In this document: piece by piece, positions 34,188-44,930 of the stretch
How positions within the stretch are numbered: the stretch's first letter is position 1
Layout of the letters: the number at the start of each line of letters is the position of its first letter
Assembly (NCBI GenBank): GCA_023213395.1
Contig: CM041465.1
Coordinates: 34,975,741 to 35,039,740, forward strand
Length of the DNA stretch: 64,000 nucleotides
Direction of reading: 5' to 3'
Source of the DNA: Cycas panzhihuaensis
Taxonomy: Eukaryota > Cycadophyta
The notes under the pieces: generated by a model
The model's database searches: none
What the model was told of the DNA's origin: nothing
The model's input: the letters and a program-made list of their open reading frames with translations, nothing else
Made by a program: the position numbers and the translations under genes

Positions 34188-34220
34188 TGCACGAGGGATA
34201 AGGCAGATTATCAGGCACCA

Positions 34221-34420
34221 TAAGAGCTACCGTATGGTCGATTTTAGGTGCACTGGTGGGATCAGGTGGATGAGATTGTTGTGCAACGCAAGAGTATGGT
34301 TAATTTAGGTGCAACCGGACTGCATGGACTATGTAAGTCAATAATTGTTGTGTCGCAAGAGCCGCTGTATGGTCATTTTAGATGCTGAAGGCTATGCATG
34401 GACCGTAGGACAATGGACTA
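34221..34420. repeat. Tandem repeat, period about 67 bp, about 3 copies
   Basis: Units starting near 34221, 34289 and 34356 with (C/T)AAGAGxxxTATGGT, then TTTTAGGTGC and a GxATG/GGACTxT tail. Diverged but in order. Confidence 0.65.
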
Positions 34421-34953
34421 TTATGTACCGAGGTGACGTATAATCACTTGAATAGCTCTGGGGACCCATGTGGTCCGCTACATCTCCGTAAGTCTACAAA
34501 GAAAGATTAGATAGAAAGCAGCTAGTAGGAATAAGAAGAAATGACTAATTTTTATTAAGAAATCGCTCTGCAAGTTGAAAAAATGGCCCAGAATAGTAAG
34601 GAAACTTTGTAAATAAAGTGAAGTCTAAATGGAGTGATTAAAACCTGATTTCAAGAAAAACACATGTAACTCCCGAGATCTATTTGAATTTAGAAAAATA
34701 ATTTTTCTAAAGAAAAATTAAGGGAAATCAATGCTTTTGGAAAATGGAAAGTCTAAGACTTTAGATAAAGTCCAAAAATTTCAGATATGAAATATACTTG
34801 TTCAAATTTATAAATGTAGCTCCAAAGCTTGAACCTATAAAAAATCTTCAAAACAAACCTTGATTGCCTTGAGTGTAAAGGTCATCACCAAGGGTTTGTA
34901 GTTTTTTCAAATCTTCTTGAGTAGCCGCAAAACTGTAACAAAGGGAGCTAGTC

Positions 34954-34972
34954 TCCTCTGCCTAATACCAAA
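34954..34972 (-). other. Copia B primer-binding site (diverged)
   Basis: Reading minus strand from the 5' LTR end: a short TT spacer then TGGTATTAGGCAGAGG. The first six bases match the tRNA-Met PBS (TGGTAT); the next part needs a one-base gap to fit the usual CAGAGC. Plausible but altered. Confidence 0.5.
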
Positions 34973-35547
34973 TGTGAAAAGAGGCTAGATGGCCTCCAAG
35001 CAGGTCCAAGATCTAGAAACTACAGGATCACTCTAGTTCTAGTTACTGAAATACAAACAAGTATAATAATCTCAAGGAAAATAGAGAGGTAAAGAGACAA
35101 AGCTACAAATGAAGGAGCAAGAGAAAATGATACCCAATATGTGGAGTTGGAATTGGTCCAACCTCCAAAAGAATGAACAGTTTGATTAGTAAAGCCCCGT
35201 GACAAAGATAACAATATGTGCCCAACCTCTTAAGTGAGACAATGAGAAGAGGTCTCATTATATGTAAGTGAGATGAGAGACTCCTAAGGCTCTTGGGACA
35301 TGTTTGACAAGTGTCAAACATTCAAGATACATGCCTCGCATGTTGTGACATTATGTCCTTTTGGGCTCTTATGTGAGCAAAATGCATGAGGGTCCATTTG
35401 ACCCTTTAGTGACAACTATGTCACTTCAGAAAGAATGTCAGGTGTGTACTTTATCACTTAAGTGATAAGTCACCCTAAAGTAAAAAGTACACATATTACA
35501 TGAAAATTAAAGTATATTATCTTAACATATAAACATAAGGTTTAACA
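34973..35547 (-). repeat. Copia B 5' LTR, left arm
   Basis: 575 bp with the same ends as 28030-28578 but with numerous small insertions of 1-4 bp relative to that copy and to 46801-47351. Examples are the TATA region (TATATGTAAGTGAG against TATATAGAGTGAG) and the stretch near 35280-35310. It adjoins gypsy 2 directly at 35548. Confidence 0.9.
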
Positions 35548-35579
35548 ATTGTTTCCTCCATCCATGTTGGCCTAATTAT

Positions 35580-36100
35580 GGCAATGGATTTTAATAATGC
35601 TTTATCCTCTTCATGATCTTCACAACACATGGATCTTAATAATATGTCTACTATGATGTTCTCCTTTCCTTTCTTGTAAACTATCAAAAAGTCAAATGCT
35701 TGTAATCTGCTAACCCACTTTTGTTGTTTATCTATTAAGGATTTTTAGATTCAAGAAATATTTCAAACTATCGTGATCACCTCAGACGAGCAAATTTATT
35801 TCCTAGAAAAGTATTGTCGCATACTATTCGATGACATGCATAATCACTAACATTTCTTTTCTTATTACAAATCGATATTGGTTTTGAGGCACTCACAACT
35901 ATTGAGCTTTATAACTTTCAGTATGCAGTAGTGGTCAATCTTCTTATAGTAAAACTACTCCCAACCCAAACTAGGTGTCACATTCAATAGTAGTGAAGGG
36001 TTTTGAGAATTATAGTAGTGCAAGGGACTAGGGCCATAGTCATAGTTGTGTCTTTTAGTTTGTTGGAATGTCGCTTCCACTAATTGATCCCATTTAAATG
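35580..36100 (-). pseudogene. Gypsy 2 RNase H
   Basis: The minus strand reads a DHDSLKYFLESKN-type RNase H strand near 35735-35795. Continuing in shifted frames are QKWV-like and VYKKGKEN-like motifs near 35660-35720, the usual end of gypsy RNase H domains. Frameshifts are frequent. Confidence 0.75.
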
Positions 36101-36279
36101 CCTCTTTTCTCACGATCTATTAGAGGCATAGCTATATGAGCATAAACTGCTGATAAATTTGTGTAGGCTTCAAATCCAGGCGACTCCTAAGAATCCTCGA
36201 ACTCCTCGCTAGAACATTCTTAGGTGTGGGCGATTGATATCATTCTCGATTTTCTTTGGGTCAATTTGCACTCTTGGAA

Positions 36280-36960
36280 GATAGACATTATATGCCCCAA
36301 ATATTCTGCCTATTTAATTCTAAATGTACATTTCTTTTCTATTCGTAAACAATCGTTGGTTTTGTAATAACTCCAGAGGATGATCTATATGTGTCGAGAT
36401 GCTCCTCACCAAGTAACATGACTATAGATTAAGATATCATAAAAAAACCTAGCACATATTTTCGAATATACAATTTTGAGGATCTAGTTTATCATATTTC
36501 GAAATGTTGCGGGCGCATTCGTCAGCCCAAAAGGCATAACCTAAAATTTGAATAATACCTTCCGCCGTATGCAGTGTAAAAGTCATCTTATGCGTGTCTT
36601 CCTCTTTCGATGCCAATCCGATGTAAGTATCCAAAGCGTAGATTAATTTTTAGAAGAACTTTGCCTCGATGAAGTTCATCCAAAAGGTCATTGATAAAAG
36701 GAATCCTGGTATCTATTCTTGATTTGTTAATTTATCAAGGCCCGAGTCTTACAATCTCCACACATACGATATGATCCATCTCTTCTTTTCGTGCAATTAT
36801 AATTGGAGATGTAAGGGACTACTACTTTGGGACTTTGATGATTCCTCATTGGAGAAGATCTTGAAGGATGTGTTCAATCTCTATTTATGAAATGGAATGG
36901 GTGCCTATATGGCTGGATATTAATAGGGGTGTATTGAGGAACCAAATCAATTGCATACTC
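36280..36960 (-). pseudogene. Gypsy 2 reverse transcriptase
   Basis: Minus-strand motifs in order are EIEHILQDLLQ (about 36860-36895), KRRDGSYRMCGDC (about 36765-36800) with a small insertion, DLLDELHRGKVLLKINLRFG in broken frames (about 36625-36700), KEEDTHKMTFTLHTAEG (about 36565-36615) and MPFGLTNAPATF at 36502-36537. The YVDD catalytic region, expected near 36300-36430, is too eroded to assign. Many one- and two-base shifts separate the motifs. It would be the element polymerase. Confidence 0.85.
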
Positions 36961-37660
36961 ACATCCATGACTAGGAGGAAGTTCACGAATTGGTAGTTCC
37001 TAAAACCTTCTTGTATCAAGAAGTTAATTAGTTCTTATACCTCACGGGAACTCTCATACATTGCTTATCTTATAATAGGAAATCATGAATGGCGTGGGAT
37101 TTTTGAAAGATTCTTTTCCATACTTTCTAGATGATACCATAATTGCTTTACCAGAGAGAGAGATGAGTCGAGTCAGACTTACATTCCTTTTGGTGAAACA
37201 CATAAACGATTCCAAAAAAATGAAAAGGAATATTCAAGGCTCGTCATCAGATTCTGTAACCACGTCAACCTCGCTTAATAAAGAGACAAAGCAAAACATG
37301 CAAGATGTGGCTAAGTACTGCAATACGTAGTTTTACTTCAAGCAGTAATAACCACCATAAGGCATATAGTCCTACCATTACTATCACAATGAATAACAGT
37401 GGCAAGTACTATGAGACCTAATTTTTGGCAAAGAGGGTGATTTATAAAATTGTATGTAATTTTACCACCACCAAACTAAACCTCTCAGATTTTTGCCAAC
37501 TTCAAAATCTCAATGTTTCAGGTGTGCACGCCTCCCCTCAAAGGAGGTTTGAAGTGATATCTAAACATCGAGGTTCATATTCAATAACCTCTATCTAGGT
37601 TTCATCTTCTTCGACCAATGCTTCCTCTCTCTAATTTCATCCATAGTTTCATTAGTAGTC
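36961..37660 (-). pseudogene. Gypsy 2 protease and pol linker
   Basis: Minus-strand fragments such as ISLQTSFEGRRAHPETL (about 37505-37560), HTILINHPLCQKLGL in mixed frames (about 37410-37460) and a following LPRLV-like strand match the ATHNFI...LGL layout of gypsy proteases. The catalytic D region itself is frameshifted and not clear. Confidence 0.6.
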
Positions 37661-38640
37661 ATTATTATTCATCATGAACATTTTCAGAGGCATCTATGTT
37701 CCCGCATTATACTTTCTCCACAACGAAAACATGTTCCATTTTTGACGTGTTCTTTTCTTAATATTTGTTCATCTTTTCTCTCTCCCTGAGCAATTTTAAA
37801 TCTTAGCTTCCGGATTATGCCTGGGCTTGTTTAAATCATAGCTAGAAAGGTCTTTCAAACCTGGCTCGAATTTAACAAAACTTTGTTCTTCTTTTTCAAA
37901 TTTACTTCAATGTCTCAGATGGTGTAATATGTAATTAGTCAAGAAGTTACCTGCCGGTCTTCAAGCCAAGACCGATATTACCCTCAAAGACCATATATAC
38001 TAGTCGAGGTTCACTAATATGGGCATCCACCATACTATTATACAGCTTGAACCCACAAGATAAGATTGTACCATGTTAAGACCAGAAACTAGTAACAAAG
38101 CAAATAACTGCTTTCATCAGATCTTCATATCAAGTAATAAAGACTCCCTAAAAAAAAAAATCTAATCAGAGGGATCGTTCTCTCATAATTTCTTCTCTTT
38201 CTTCATCAAATTTTCCTTATCAAGTTAAAGGGGTATTTTGAAGTATACCTCCACGGCATCACCTAACTATGAATATCCTAGGATTCATCTAGTCAAACTT
38301 TTCTAGTTGAAATATAAGACTTCTTCTTCAAGACCAAGCCGCTCTTCCAACCTGATCTCCGAGTATTCCCCTTCTTCGGCTCATCTCTTCTTTATCTCCC
38401 CATTTGAAATCCAAATTTTTTGGAGCCACAATATTACGACTTCTTGTGGGCATTTGATTTCAATTCCTTGCACCGGGTTTGTATTATCGTGGATACTACC
38501 ATCCAATGATCCACCCTTTTTAATGCTCGATTCCCTAGAGGCTTGAGAACCATCAGGGTTTTCCCGGCCTAACTCCACACTTATTGAAAAAATCTCAAAT
38601 ATTTCTACAGACACACTAAATACCCACTTCAAACTAAGTT
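37661..38640 (-). pseudogene. Gypsy 2 gag with frameshifted CCHC knuckle
   Basis: A minus-strand gag remnant. LRFKIAQGERKDEQILRKEH (about 37745-37810) is followed by the knuckle C-F-R-C-G-E-K-Y-N-A-G at about 37690-37731, where an extra A shifts the frame before the final H-R-C. The N-terminal half (38381-38632) is open but has no motif I recognise. Gag would form the particle. Confidence 0.65.
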
Positions 38641-38650
38641 ATCAATACCA
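38641..38650 (-). other. Possible gypsy 2 primer-binding site
   Basis: TGGTATTGAT on the minus strand, two bases inside a CA-ended block at 38653. Only the first six or seven bases agree with the initiator tRNA-Met site. Confidence 0.4.
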
Positions 38651-38652
38651 CT

Positions 38653-40987
38653 TGTAGCAACCTTATAGAATTATTCCAATAGATTTTATAGGAAATAAAG
38701 AACCAAAATGCACCATAAAATATCTAATCACAGAGCAATACAAACCACATAAACACCTATAATTACTGTTGATAATGAACTCTCTCGTGTGATGTGCCTC
38801 CACAATGCTCCCAAAAGGGTCAAAAATATCACAGCCTAAGACCTCCACATGATGATGAATAAGGTCACAAATTCTCCTTAAAATAGGCCGTGATAGCAAT
38901 AGAAGCTCACGTAAAAGATGATATTATTCTTTAATAATTTTAATAAAATAAAAGTTGGCCAAGATTCTCCAAAAACCTGCAAAGTTAACTTCTTCTTTAA
39001 ATGGTTATACTTAATACAAAATGTCGAATTAACTGTCATATCCATTGGAATCATAGTTTAAAGACCTTCGAATTTATCGGTCATAATAGCTGCACCATAT
39101 TTAGGAATGCTATATCAGTGAATATTTTAGATTTTATTCGGTGATGGCATCATCTCTTAAAATGAATCACACATGTTGCATGTGCAGAGTTACTCATAGT
39201 TGCACAAAGAACTTTATCTTGAAAATAAGAATCTATATGCATAGCGTTTCTAATGTACTTGCTTAAAAAACAACAAAAAAGACTGCATGCATAGTTTCAG
39301 AAGCAGTTTGCTTAAAAAGAACAACAAAAAGGACCTGTATGCATAGTTTCTAAGTGTGTTTGTTAAAAAATAAAAAGAAAAAAATAAAAAAGAACTGCAT
39401 GCATAGTTTCTAAAGTGTTCGCTTAAAAACAAAAAATAAAATAAACAAAAAAAAGGACTTGTATTTATTAGTTTCTAGTGTGTTTCGTCGAGATTTCATT
39501 ATAAAAACAAAAATTAAAAAATAAATAAATAAATAAAGATCGGGATGTAAGTTTGTCTCATGGTTTTCGATTGATTATTTTCGCTTCCTCTTAGCTTTGC
39601 ACCCTTGCAACAATATCAAAACGTAGAAACCAAATAGGATAAACCATATTTCACGGCTTACCCTTCCTACATCTTAAGAAACTGTGTGAATTGATATTAT
39701 AAGTGCGCCCAAACCGAACCTCCTTTACTGTTGTGTAGGTTTTTTGGATTCTATCACCCCATTTCTATCCATACCTTTCATCACACCCACTCACTAAGGT
39801 AGACTAAGATTATTAAAGAAGACTCTTCTTAGGAGTTAGGCAAAGATGGTCATTTGTTCTTTTGAGTCAGATTGATCTTCCAAGCCCTCGCACCATCTTT
39901 TGGGTATTCATTAATCACCCACTGCACCATCATCTTACTAGAGACAAACCTGAACCACCACCTATAACATGATATTAAATTAATTTTAAGGTATAAAACC
40001 TTTAGGATCTTAAAGGAAGCAGTCTATAGTTGTATTTAAGTCAAAAATAAAATCCATATTATCATCCAAAATATTAAGAAATATTAGAACCTTTGAGACT
40101 AAATGTCGCATACTAAGAAATAATCAACAATAATAAAAGTAACTATGTCTCAATACAATAAAACGAGAAATAATAATCATAAAAATAATCCACATAAATA
40201 CTATTAATCGAAGTATAGGTTGAATAGAGAAACATTGGTAGAAAGGTATTTCATATTAACATAATGTAGAGTGTTAAAGGACATAAATATTTGTATCAAA
40301 AATATATTCCCAAAATATGTATATGGGAAATAATAAATTAAATAGCCTAAGATAAAGGGAATAAGAGAATGACATAATATAATTAGTAATTTAAGAAGGA
40401 ATTTACGTCCTTATTGAAGAATGCTCGAATCCTCATACCTAAAACCCTAAAAATCAAGGATTTATTAAAAGAAGGCATAATCACTTTAATTAATTCTAGA
40501 AGTTACCCATAATTTTATTAACTACCACTATGCCATAAACTAGGATTATAAAGCTAAAAATAATCACTTCTAAGTTCACAGAATTATCAACAACACGTAG
40601 AAGGAATCTGAAATCTTAAAATCTCCTCGCGATTATACCAAAAGTAATCATTTTTTTATTATTGAAATCGAGGAGTTAATGTTGTACCAAGGAGTCAATG
40701 GTTGAGAACCTAGGTACCCATAAAAAGAAATCATAGGATATGTTTATAAGATTCAAAGAGGGTGATAAACCACCTTATAAGGACTGGTGATTCCTAATAC
40801 TCACAAGTAACCTACATCAAATAAATAAATTACTCTACAAAGTTTATCAAGATGTAATATAATTATTCTCAAGGAACATAGAAATAATAAACAAGAATTT
40901 GCTTATGGATAATCAATGTAAAAGCTTAAATGAATAAGCATTAAGTGATATTCCAATTATAACAATCTTAAACTCGATCAGTGATTT
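38653..40987 (-). other. Non-coding stretch including likely gypsy 2 5' LTR
   Basis: Begins TGTAGCAACC on the plus strand beside the PBS, as an LTR should. The far boundary is not determined. It contains the minisatellite at 39230-39490. No coding signal and no second LTR for comparison. Confidence 0.4.
39230..39490. repeat. Tandem repeat, unit about 54-62 bp, about 4-5 copies
   Basis: Each unit has TGCATGCATAGTTTCT(A) followed by a TGTxTxxGCTTAAAAA stretch and an A-rich tail with AACAACAAAAAxGAC. Units recur near 39230, 39283, 39337, 39397 and 39459. Length differences come from the A-rich tails. Confidence 0.75.
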
Positions 40988-41280
40988 TGAAAGTGGATTC
41001 ATCCTCTTCAACCCATGCACTAAACACATAAAAAATACGCGAAGTGAGAGAGAATTTTGGAAGAGAAAGAAAGTAAATTACAAAATGTGGGGAGGTAAGA
41101 AATGCCTTCTATTGATCTTTTACTTTATATCGAGAGAGAGAGTAATATAGTTTAGTGAAATAAAATTATACATAATACATATAGTATTTTACTTAAGTGG
41201 TCTAATTTAAAGTTCAATTAAGACTCTTTTTAGAAATAATCAACTAAATGTAACACCTTGCGGACATTAACCCTTTTCTT
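40988..41280 (-). repeat. 3' LTR of copy C
   Basis: About 293 bp homologous to 59763-60060. The end lacks the terminal CA (reads TTTTCT), so the boundary is a few bases uncertain. Confidence 0.8.
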
Positions 41281-41728
41281 AAATTTCTCATTTGTAGAAA
41301 CACTATCCTATTTTTATTCATTCTATGAGGTCTTCATTCGGTTTCTACAAAGTAAACTACTATAGCACTTTGGGAAAACCCTCACAAAGAAACCCACACT
41401 TAATCACTAACCCGACTCAAGTGATTTTTAAATGAAGCTGAATAGCTAATCAAGACAATGAATCTTGTAGTTGAAATCTACCTGAACTCCATATACCATT
41501 TGGTCATCCCCATGCCTTTTAGGTTTCAATTTTTAAAATAATACAACCCTTATCCTTTCATACCCAAGTGGGTTTTCATTTGGGATAGAGGGACTTACCT
41601 TATCCCTTCCACACCCATAGGGGCTTTCATGAATGAGACAAGAGAAGGATGAATCCCATTATCATCATCTCCTTTAATCACCGTAGATGAGTGCCCCTAA
41701 GGTTGAGTTGCTTTAAACTATCCCTCTT
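40988..41728 (-). mobile_element. Copy C: 3' end of a third copia A-family element
   Basis: The minus-strand LTR at 40988 to about 41280 starts TGAAAGTGGATTCATCC and ends CATTAACCCTTTTCT. Copia A 3' untranslated sequence follows up to the N gap, which begins just before the RNase H end. It matches 59763-60540 in order but with more differences than the two arms show with each other. It is the third copy of the family in the window. The gap removes the rest. Confidence 0.85.
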
Positions 41729-42228
41729 NNNNNNNNNNNNNNNNNNNNNNNNNNNNNNNNNNNNNNNNNNNNNNNNNNNNNNNNNNNNNNNNNNNNNNNN
41801 NNNNNNNNNNNNNNNNNNNNNNNNNNNNNNNNNNNNNNNNNNNNNNNNNNNNNNNNNNNNNNNNNNNNNNNNNNNNNNNNNNNNNNNNNNNNNNNNNNNN
41901 NNNNNNNNNNNNNNNNNNNNNNNNNNNNNNNNNNNNNNNNNNNNNNNNNNNNNNNNNNNNNNNNNNNNNNNNNNNNNNNNNNNNNNNNNNNNNNNNNNNN
42001 NNNNNNNNNNNNNNNNNNNNNNNNNNNNNNNNNNNNNNNNNNNNNNNNNNNNNNNNNNNNNNNNNNNNNNNNNNNNNNNNNNNNNNNNNNNNNNNNNNNN
42101 NNNNNNNNNNNNNNNNNNNNNNNNNNNNNNNNNNNNNNNNNNNNNNNNNNNNNNNNNNNNNNNNNNNNNNNNNNNNNNNNNNNNNNNNNNNNNNNNNNNN
42201 NNNNNNNNNNNNNNNNNNNNNNNNNNNN
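41729..42228. other. Assembly gap, exactly 500 N
   Basis: A round-number run of N, so its true length is unknown. It joins the 3' part of copy C to the middle of copia B in the opposite orientation from the left-arm copia B. The two flanks share no element, which is what a scaffold join looks like. Confidence 0.98.
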
Positions 42229-42639
42229 GTTCAAACCTTACCTCTAAATTAACCTTAAGCTTGGTGCATTCCGGGACCAACCGACCGCATCGCAACGACA
42301 ATTAAGGTGGTTTGAGGGAAAGGAGGTTCGAAAGGGTGTTATTGGGGCTGTGAATCCCAAGGAAAGCATGGTACGTCTGTGCAGATCAACCCTACCTGCC
42401 TTGTCCTAGATTTAACTTGGCCAACTATTAGATCTCTTCTATAGATCAGAGTTAGACCAACTCCATAGCCTAGTTCTCCACCCCTCATCATTCCATTCAG
42501 TTGTTGGATCTTCTAGTAAGATCAGGATCGGAATGGTTTCGTTAGAAGGTGGAACTTGCCGTAAGCTTTGAGTTTCCGTGTTAACCGCTAGCTTTGCTTT
42601 TATAAACTAAAACATGCCATAAACATGCTAAATGCATGC

Positions 42640-43440
42640 ACCATTCGGTTAATAGGATAAGATAATTATCAAGAATAGAAGAGACTCACTCAGAACTTAC
42701 TAATCATGAACAAATTTTGGAGTTATGTTTCTGGGAGATTACCTTGACCAGCACCTATTATCAATGGCAATGTTACTGTGGAACCTGATGATGCTTTACT
42801 TGCTACTTTGGAAGCCAAAGATGAAATTGCTTTGGCATTCCTTCACATGATTGTTGATGTGCATGTACATCAGAATATTGCTTGTGCTAAAACTTCTAAG
42901 GAAGCTTGGGACACTTTGTCCTCATTGTATGAAAGGCGAGATCAAGCTCAGATTTTAATGGTTAAGGCAAAATTATATTCTGTTAAGTTTTTCAAGCCCA
43001 TGTTGGCTTTCCTTTCCTCTATTAAGGAGGTATGTAATGAACTGAATACACTTGGTAGTCTAGCTACAAGGGATGAATTGATCACTTCCATCACCAAAGC
43101 CTACCCAAGGACTATAATGGCTTCATTTCGCCTACTACAAGAGATGGTTCTCTCAAAACTATGACATTCAACTAATTTGAAAGTCTCGCTACTTCAAGAA
43201 GAACAAATCTATACTAATGATAATGAGGAGGAACCATCTACATCAGTGCATTCATGACCAATTCAAAGGCCAAACAGCAACCCAAACCTGTACTTTCAAA
43301 TTCGTTGAATGTCATAGTTTTGGAACATGAACATTGGGTCTTCAAGGACCAATGTTGTATGTCATTATCAGGCAAACCTGGCTACATAGCACCTGATTGT
43401 CAGAAAAACAAGTAGATCTACACCAGTAGCAGCAGTCACA
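42640..43440 (+). pseudogene. Copia B gag, right arm
   Basis: Open at 42778-43164 with LEAKDEIALAFLHMIVDVHV, KTSKEAWDTLSSLYERRDQA and FLSSIKEVCNELNTLGSLAT, the UBN2-like copia gag core. The zinc knuckle near 43350-43405 has an insertion before the second cysteine and tyrosine at the histidine position (GKPGYIAPDC), so it differs from the left-arm knuckle. Frame breaks follow 43164. Confidence 0.88.
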
Positions 43441-43599
43441 TCATCTAAATCAGCGATAGAAGTAGCCACATCAAGAGTACCAATGGCAGAATTTCAACAT
43501 CAACAACGCAGAGCAACCCCTCGACTAAATCGAGGTGCCTATCAAGGAGGTCAAAGAGGAAGGGGGTTTTAGAGGTGGTAATTAACGCCACTTTAATCG

Positions 43600-43990
43600 G
43601 TTTCTTGAGATGAAGACAAACTATTTTATGCATATCAAACATCCAAGGTTGATGAAACTTGGATTATTGATTCGAGCTTTACAACACATGACTAGAAGTG
43701 AAGAGCTCCTCACCAACATCAAGGAAGGCAAAGGTCAATCAGTAACCTTTGGGAATAATCAATCTATCAAAATTTCTAGAGTAGGTATAATAACTCCGTT
43801 TTCTTCTTCATCAAATCCTTCCTTCACATTTCCCAGTGGCAATACCTATTTAATACCTTCAATGGATAAAAACTTACTATCTGTTAGCAAGTTCGACAAG
43901 CAACATATGAGTGTATTATTCAGAAACGGGAAATGTATAATTAGTGACAAAGAAGACCAAGTAGTAGTCGCTGGCTATGAGGATCAAGGC
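43600..43990 (+). pseudogene. Copia B protease, right arm
   Basis: ETWIIDS near 43650-43672 is the protease active-site strand. A one-base deletion right after it moves the frame, and the glycine is not read. The body continues open at 43720-43990: QSVTFGNNQSIKISRVG, then LIPSMDKNLLSVSKFDKQHM and FRNGKCIISDKEDQVVVAGY, the typical end before GAG-pre-integrase. Confidence 0.85.
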
Positions 43991-44930
43991 CTCTAAGTTG
44001 GATGCAAATAATATAACACTTGATTCTACTTACTCGTTCCATTGTCACTCCTTACTTGTCCAAGATGCAACTTTGGCATCAACGTCTAGGCCATTTGAGC
44101 TTAGACAATTTGAGGCAGATCATCAACAAGAATATGGTACATGGGCTTCCAAAGATCTATGGAATAAAATATCTTTGTGAAGCGTGTATTATGGGAACTC
44201 AACATCGCTTGCCTTTCCCTAAAGGCAAAGTGTGGCGTGCATCACATCCTCTGCAGTTGGTATATTCAGATTTATGCGGACCTATGACCACAGCATCTTT
44301 TGGAGGAGCTTTGTATTACATCTCCTTCATTGATGACTTTTCTCACAAAGTTTGGGTCTATTTCATCAAACACAAATCTGAAGCATTTTCTAAGTTCAAA
44401 GAATTCAAGCTTAAAGTGGAAAATGAGTCCGCTACTCAATCAAAATATTTAGGATAGACAATAGAGGTGAATTTACATCAAATGAATTCACACAATCTGC
44501 AAGGATAATGGCATTCAGAGACAACTAACTATACCTCACACTCCTCAATAAAATAGAGTCTCTGAACGAATGAACAGAACTTTGGCTAATAAAGCTAAAC
44601 TATGATGCATGCATAAGGACTCACTCAAGCTTACTGGGTAGAAGCATTTCACATACCGCTTATGTGGCTAATCGCAGTCCTACTACAAGAGTCACCAACA
44701 TGACACCCGAGGAGGCATGGTCTGGCAAAAAGCCTACTGTCAGCCATTTGAGGACTTTTGGGTGCACTGCTTATATGCATATTCCTGATCAATAAAGGAA
44801 GAAATTAGACAAACATAGTCTGAAATGCATCTTTATAGGTTATGCCGTTCATAGTAAAGCCTACAAGTTGTATGATCCTATAGGAAGAAAATGTATCTCT
44901 CAAGAGATGTCATCTTTACTGAAGAAGATC
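43991..44930 (+). pseudogene. Copia B integrase, right arm
   Basis: The HHCC domain (LWHQRLGHLSLDNLRQIINK, then YLCEACIMGTQH) and core start LVYSDLCGPMT with its first catalytic D are open at 44020-44457. The second D is kept in frame-shifted sequence at about 44455 (ACAATAGAGGTG context with a stop before it). The E region (a QxRVSERMNRT-like stretch near 44545-44580) also follows a frame break. The C-terminal domain reads NMTPEEAWSGKKPTVSHLRT near 44699-44757. This is the better preserved of the two copia B integrases. Confidence 0.87.

Larger units (their letters stand above)
32781..34972 (-). other. Copia B leader, left arm, with minisatellites
   Basis: About 2.2 kb between gag and the 5' LTR. 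33,000-33,191 matches 42,229-42,420 reversed. It includes the 20-22 bp minisatellite (33899-34187) and a 67-bp repeat (34221-34420). No open reading frame of note. The right-arm equivalent beyond 33191 falls in the N gap. Confidence 0.65.
28030..35547 (-). mobile_element. Ty1/copia element, copia B, left-arm copy
   Basis: Minus-strand element with LTRs at both ends (28030-28578 and 34973-35547, TG...CA on the plus strand, sharing the same ends TGTGAAAAGAGGC and GGTTTAACA). It holds gag, protease, integrase, RT and RNase H, all broken. The 3' end sits in gypsy 1 next to ATTAG. At the 5' end the next bases are ATTGT, so the target copies do not match, and the DNA beyond is a different gypsy element. 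The reverse partner is 42229-47351. Its private lesions differ from the right-arm copy, so the arms have evolved apart. Confidence 0.92.
35548..38652 (-). mobile_element. Ty3/gypsy element gypsy 2, truncated at the copia B junction
   Basis: Minus-strand gypsy remnant, unrelated in sequence to gypsy 1. It contains gag with CCHC knuckle, protease, RT and RNase H but stops before integrase at 35548. A PBS-like TGGTATTGAT (minus strand of 38641-38650) and LTR-like DNA beyond 38652 suggest its 5' LTR. Its missing integrase half should lie beyond copia B if copia B had inserted into it, but that side is gypsy 1. The motif MPFGLTNAPATF and the chromovirus-like order suggest a non-Tat lineage. Confidence 0.82.

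Noticed and set aside
33899-34420. Regular short repeats as a CRISPR array
   Set aside because: There are no unique spacers of constant length; the units are contiguous and lie in a plant retrotransposon leader.
38307-38546. 79-codon plus-strand ORF opposite gypsy 2 gag
   Set aside because: Antisense shadow of the gag region; no independent signal.
41678-42305. Long open reading frames on both strands across the gap
   Set aside because: They consist almost wholly of N translated as X; no real sequence supports them.
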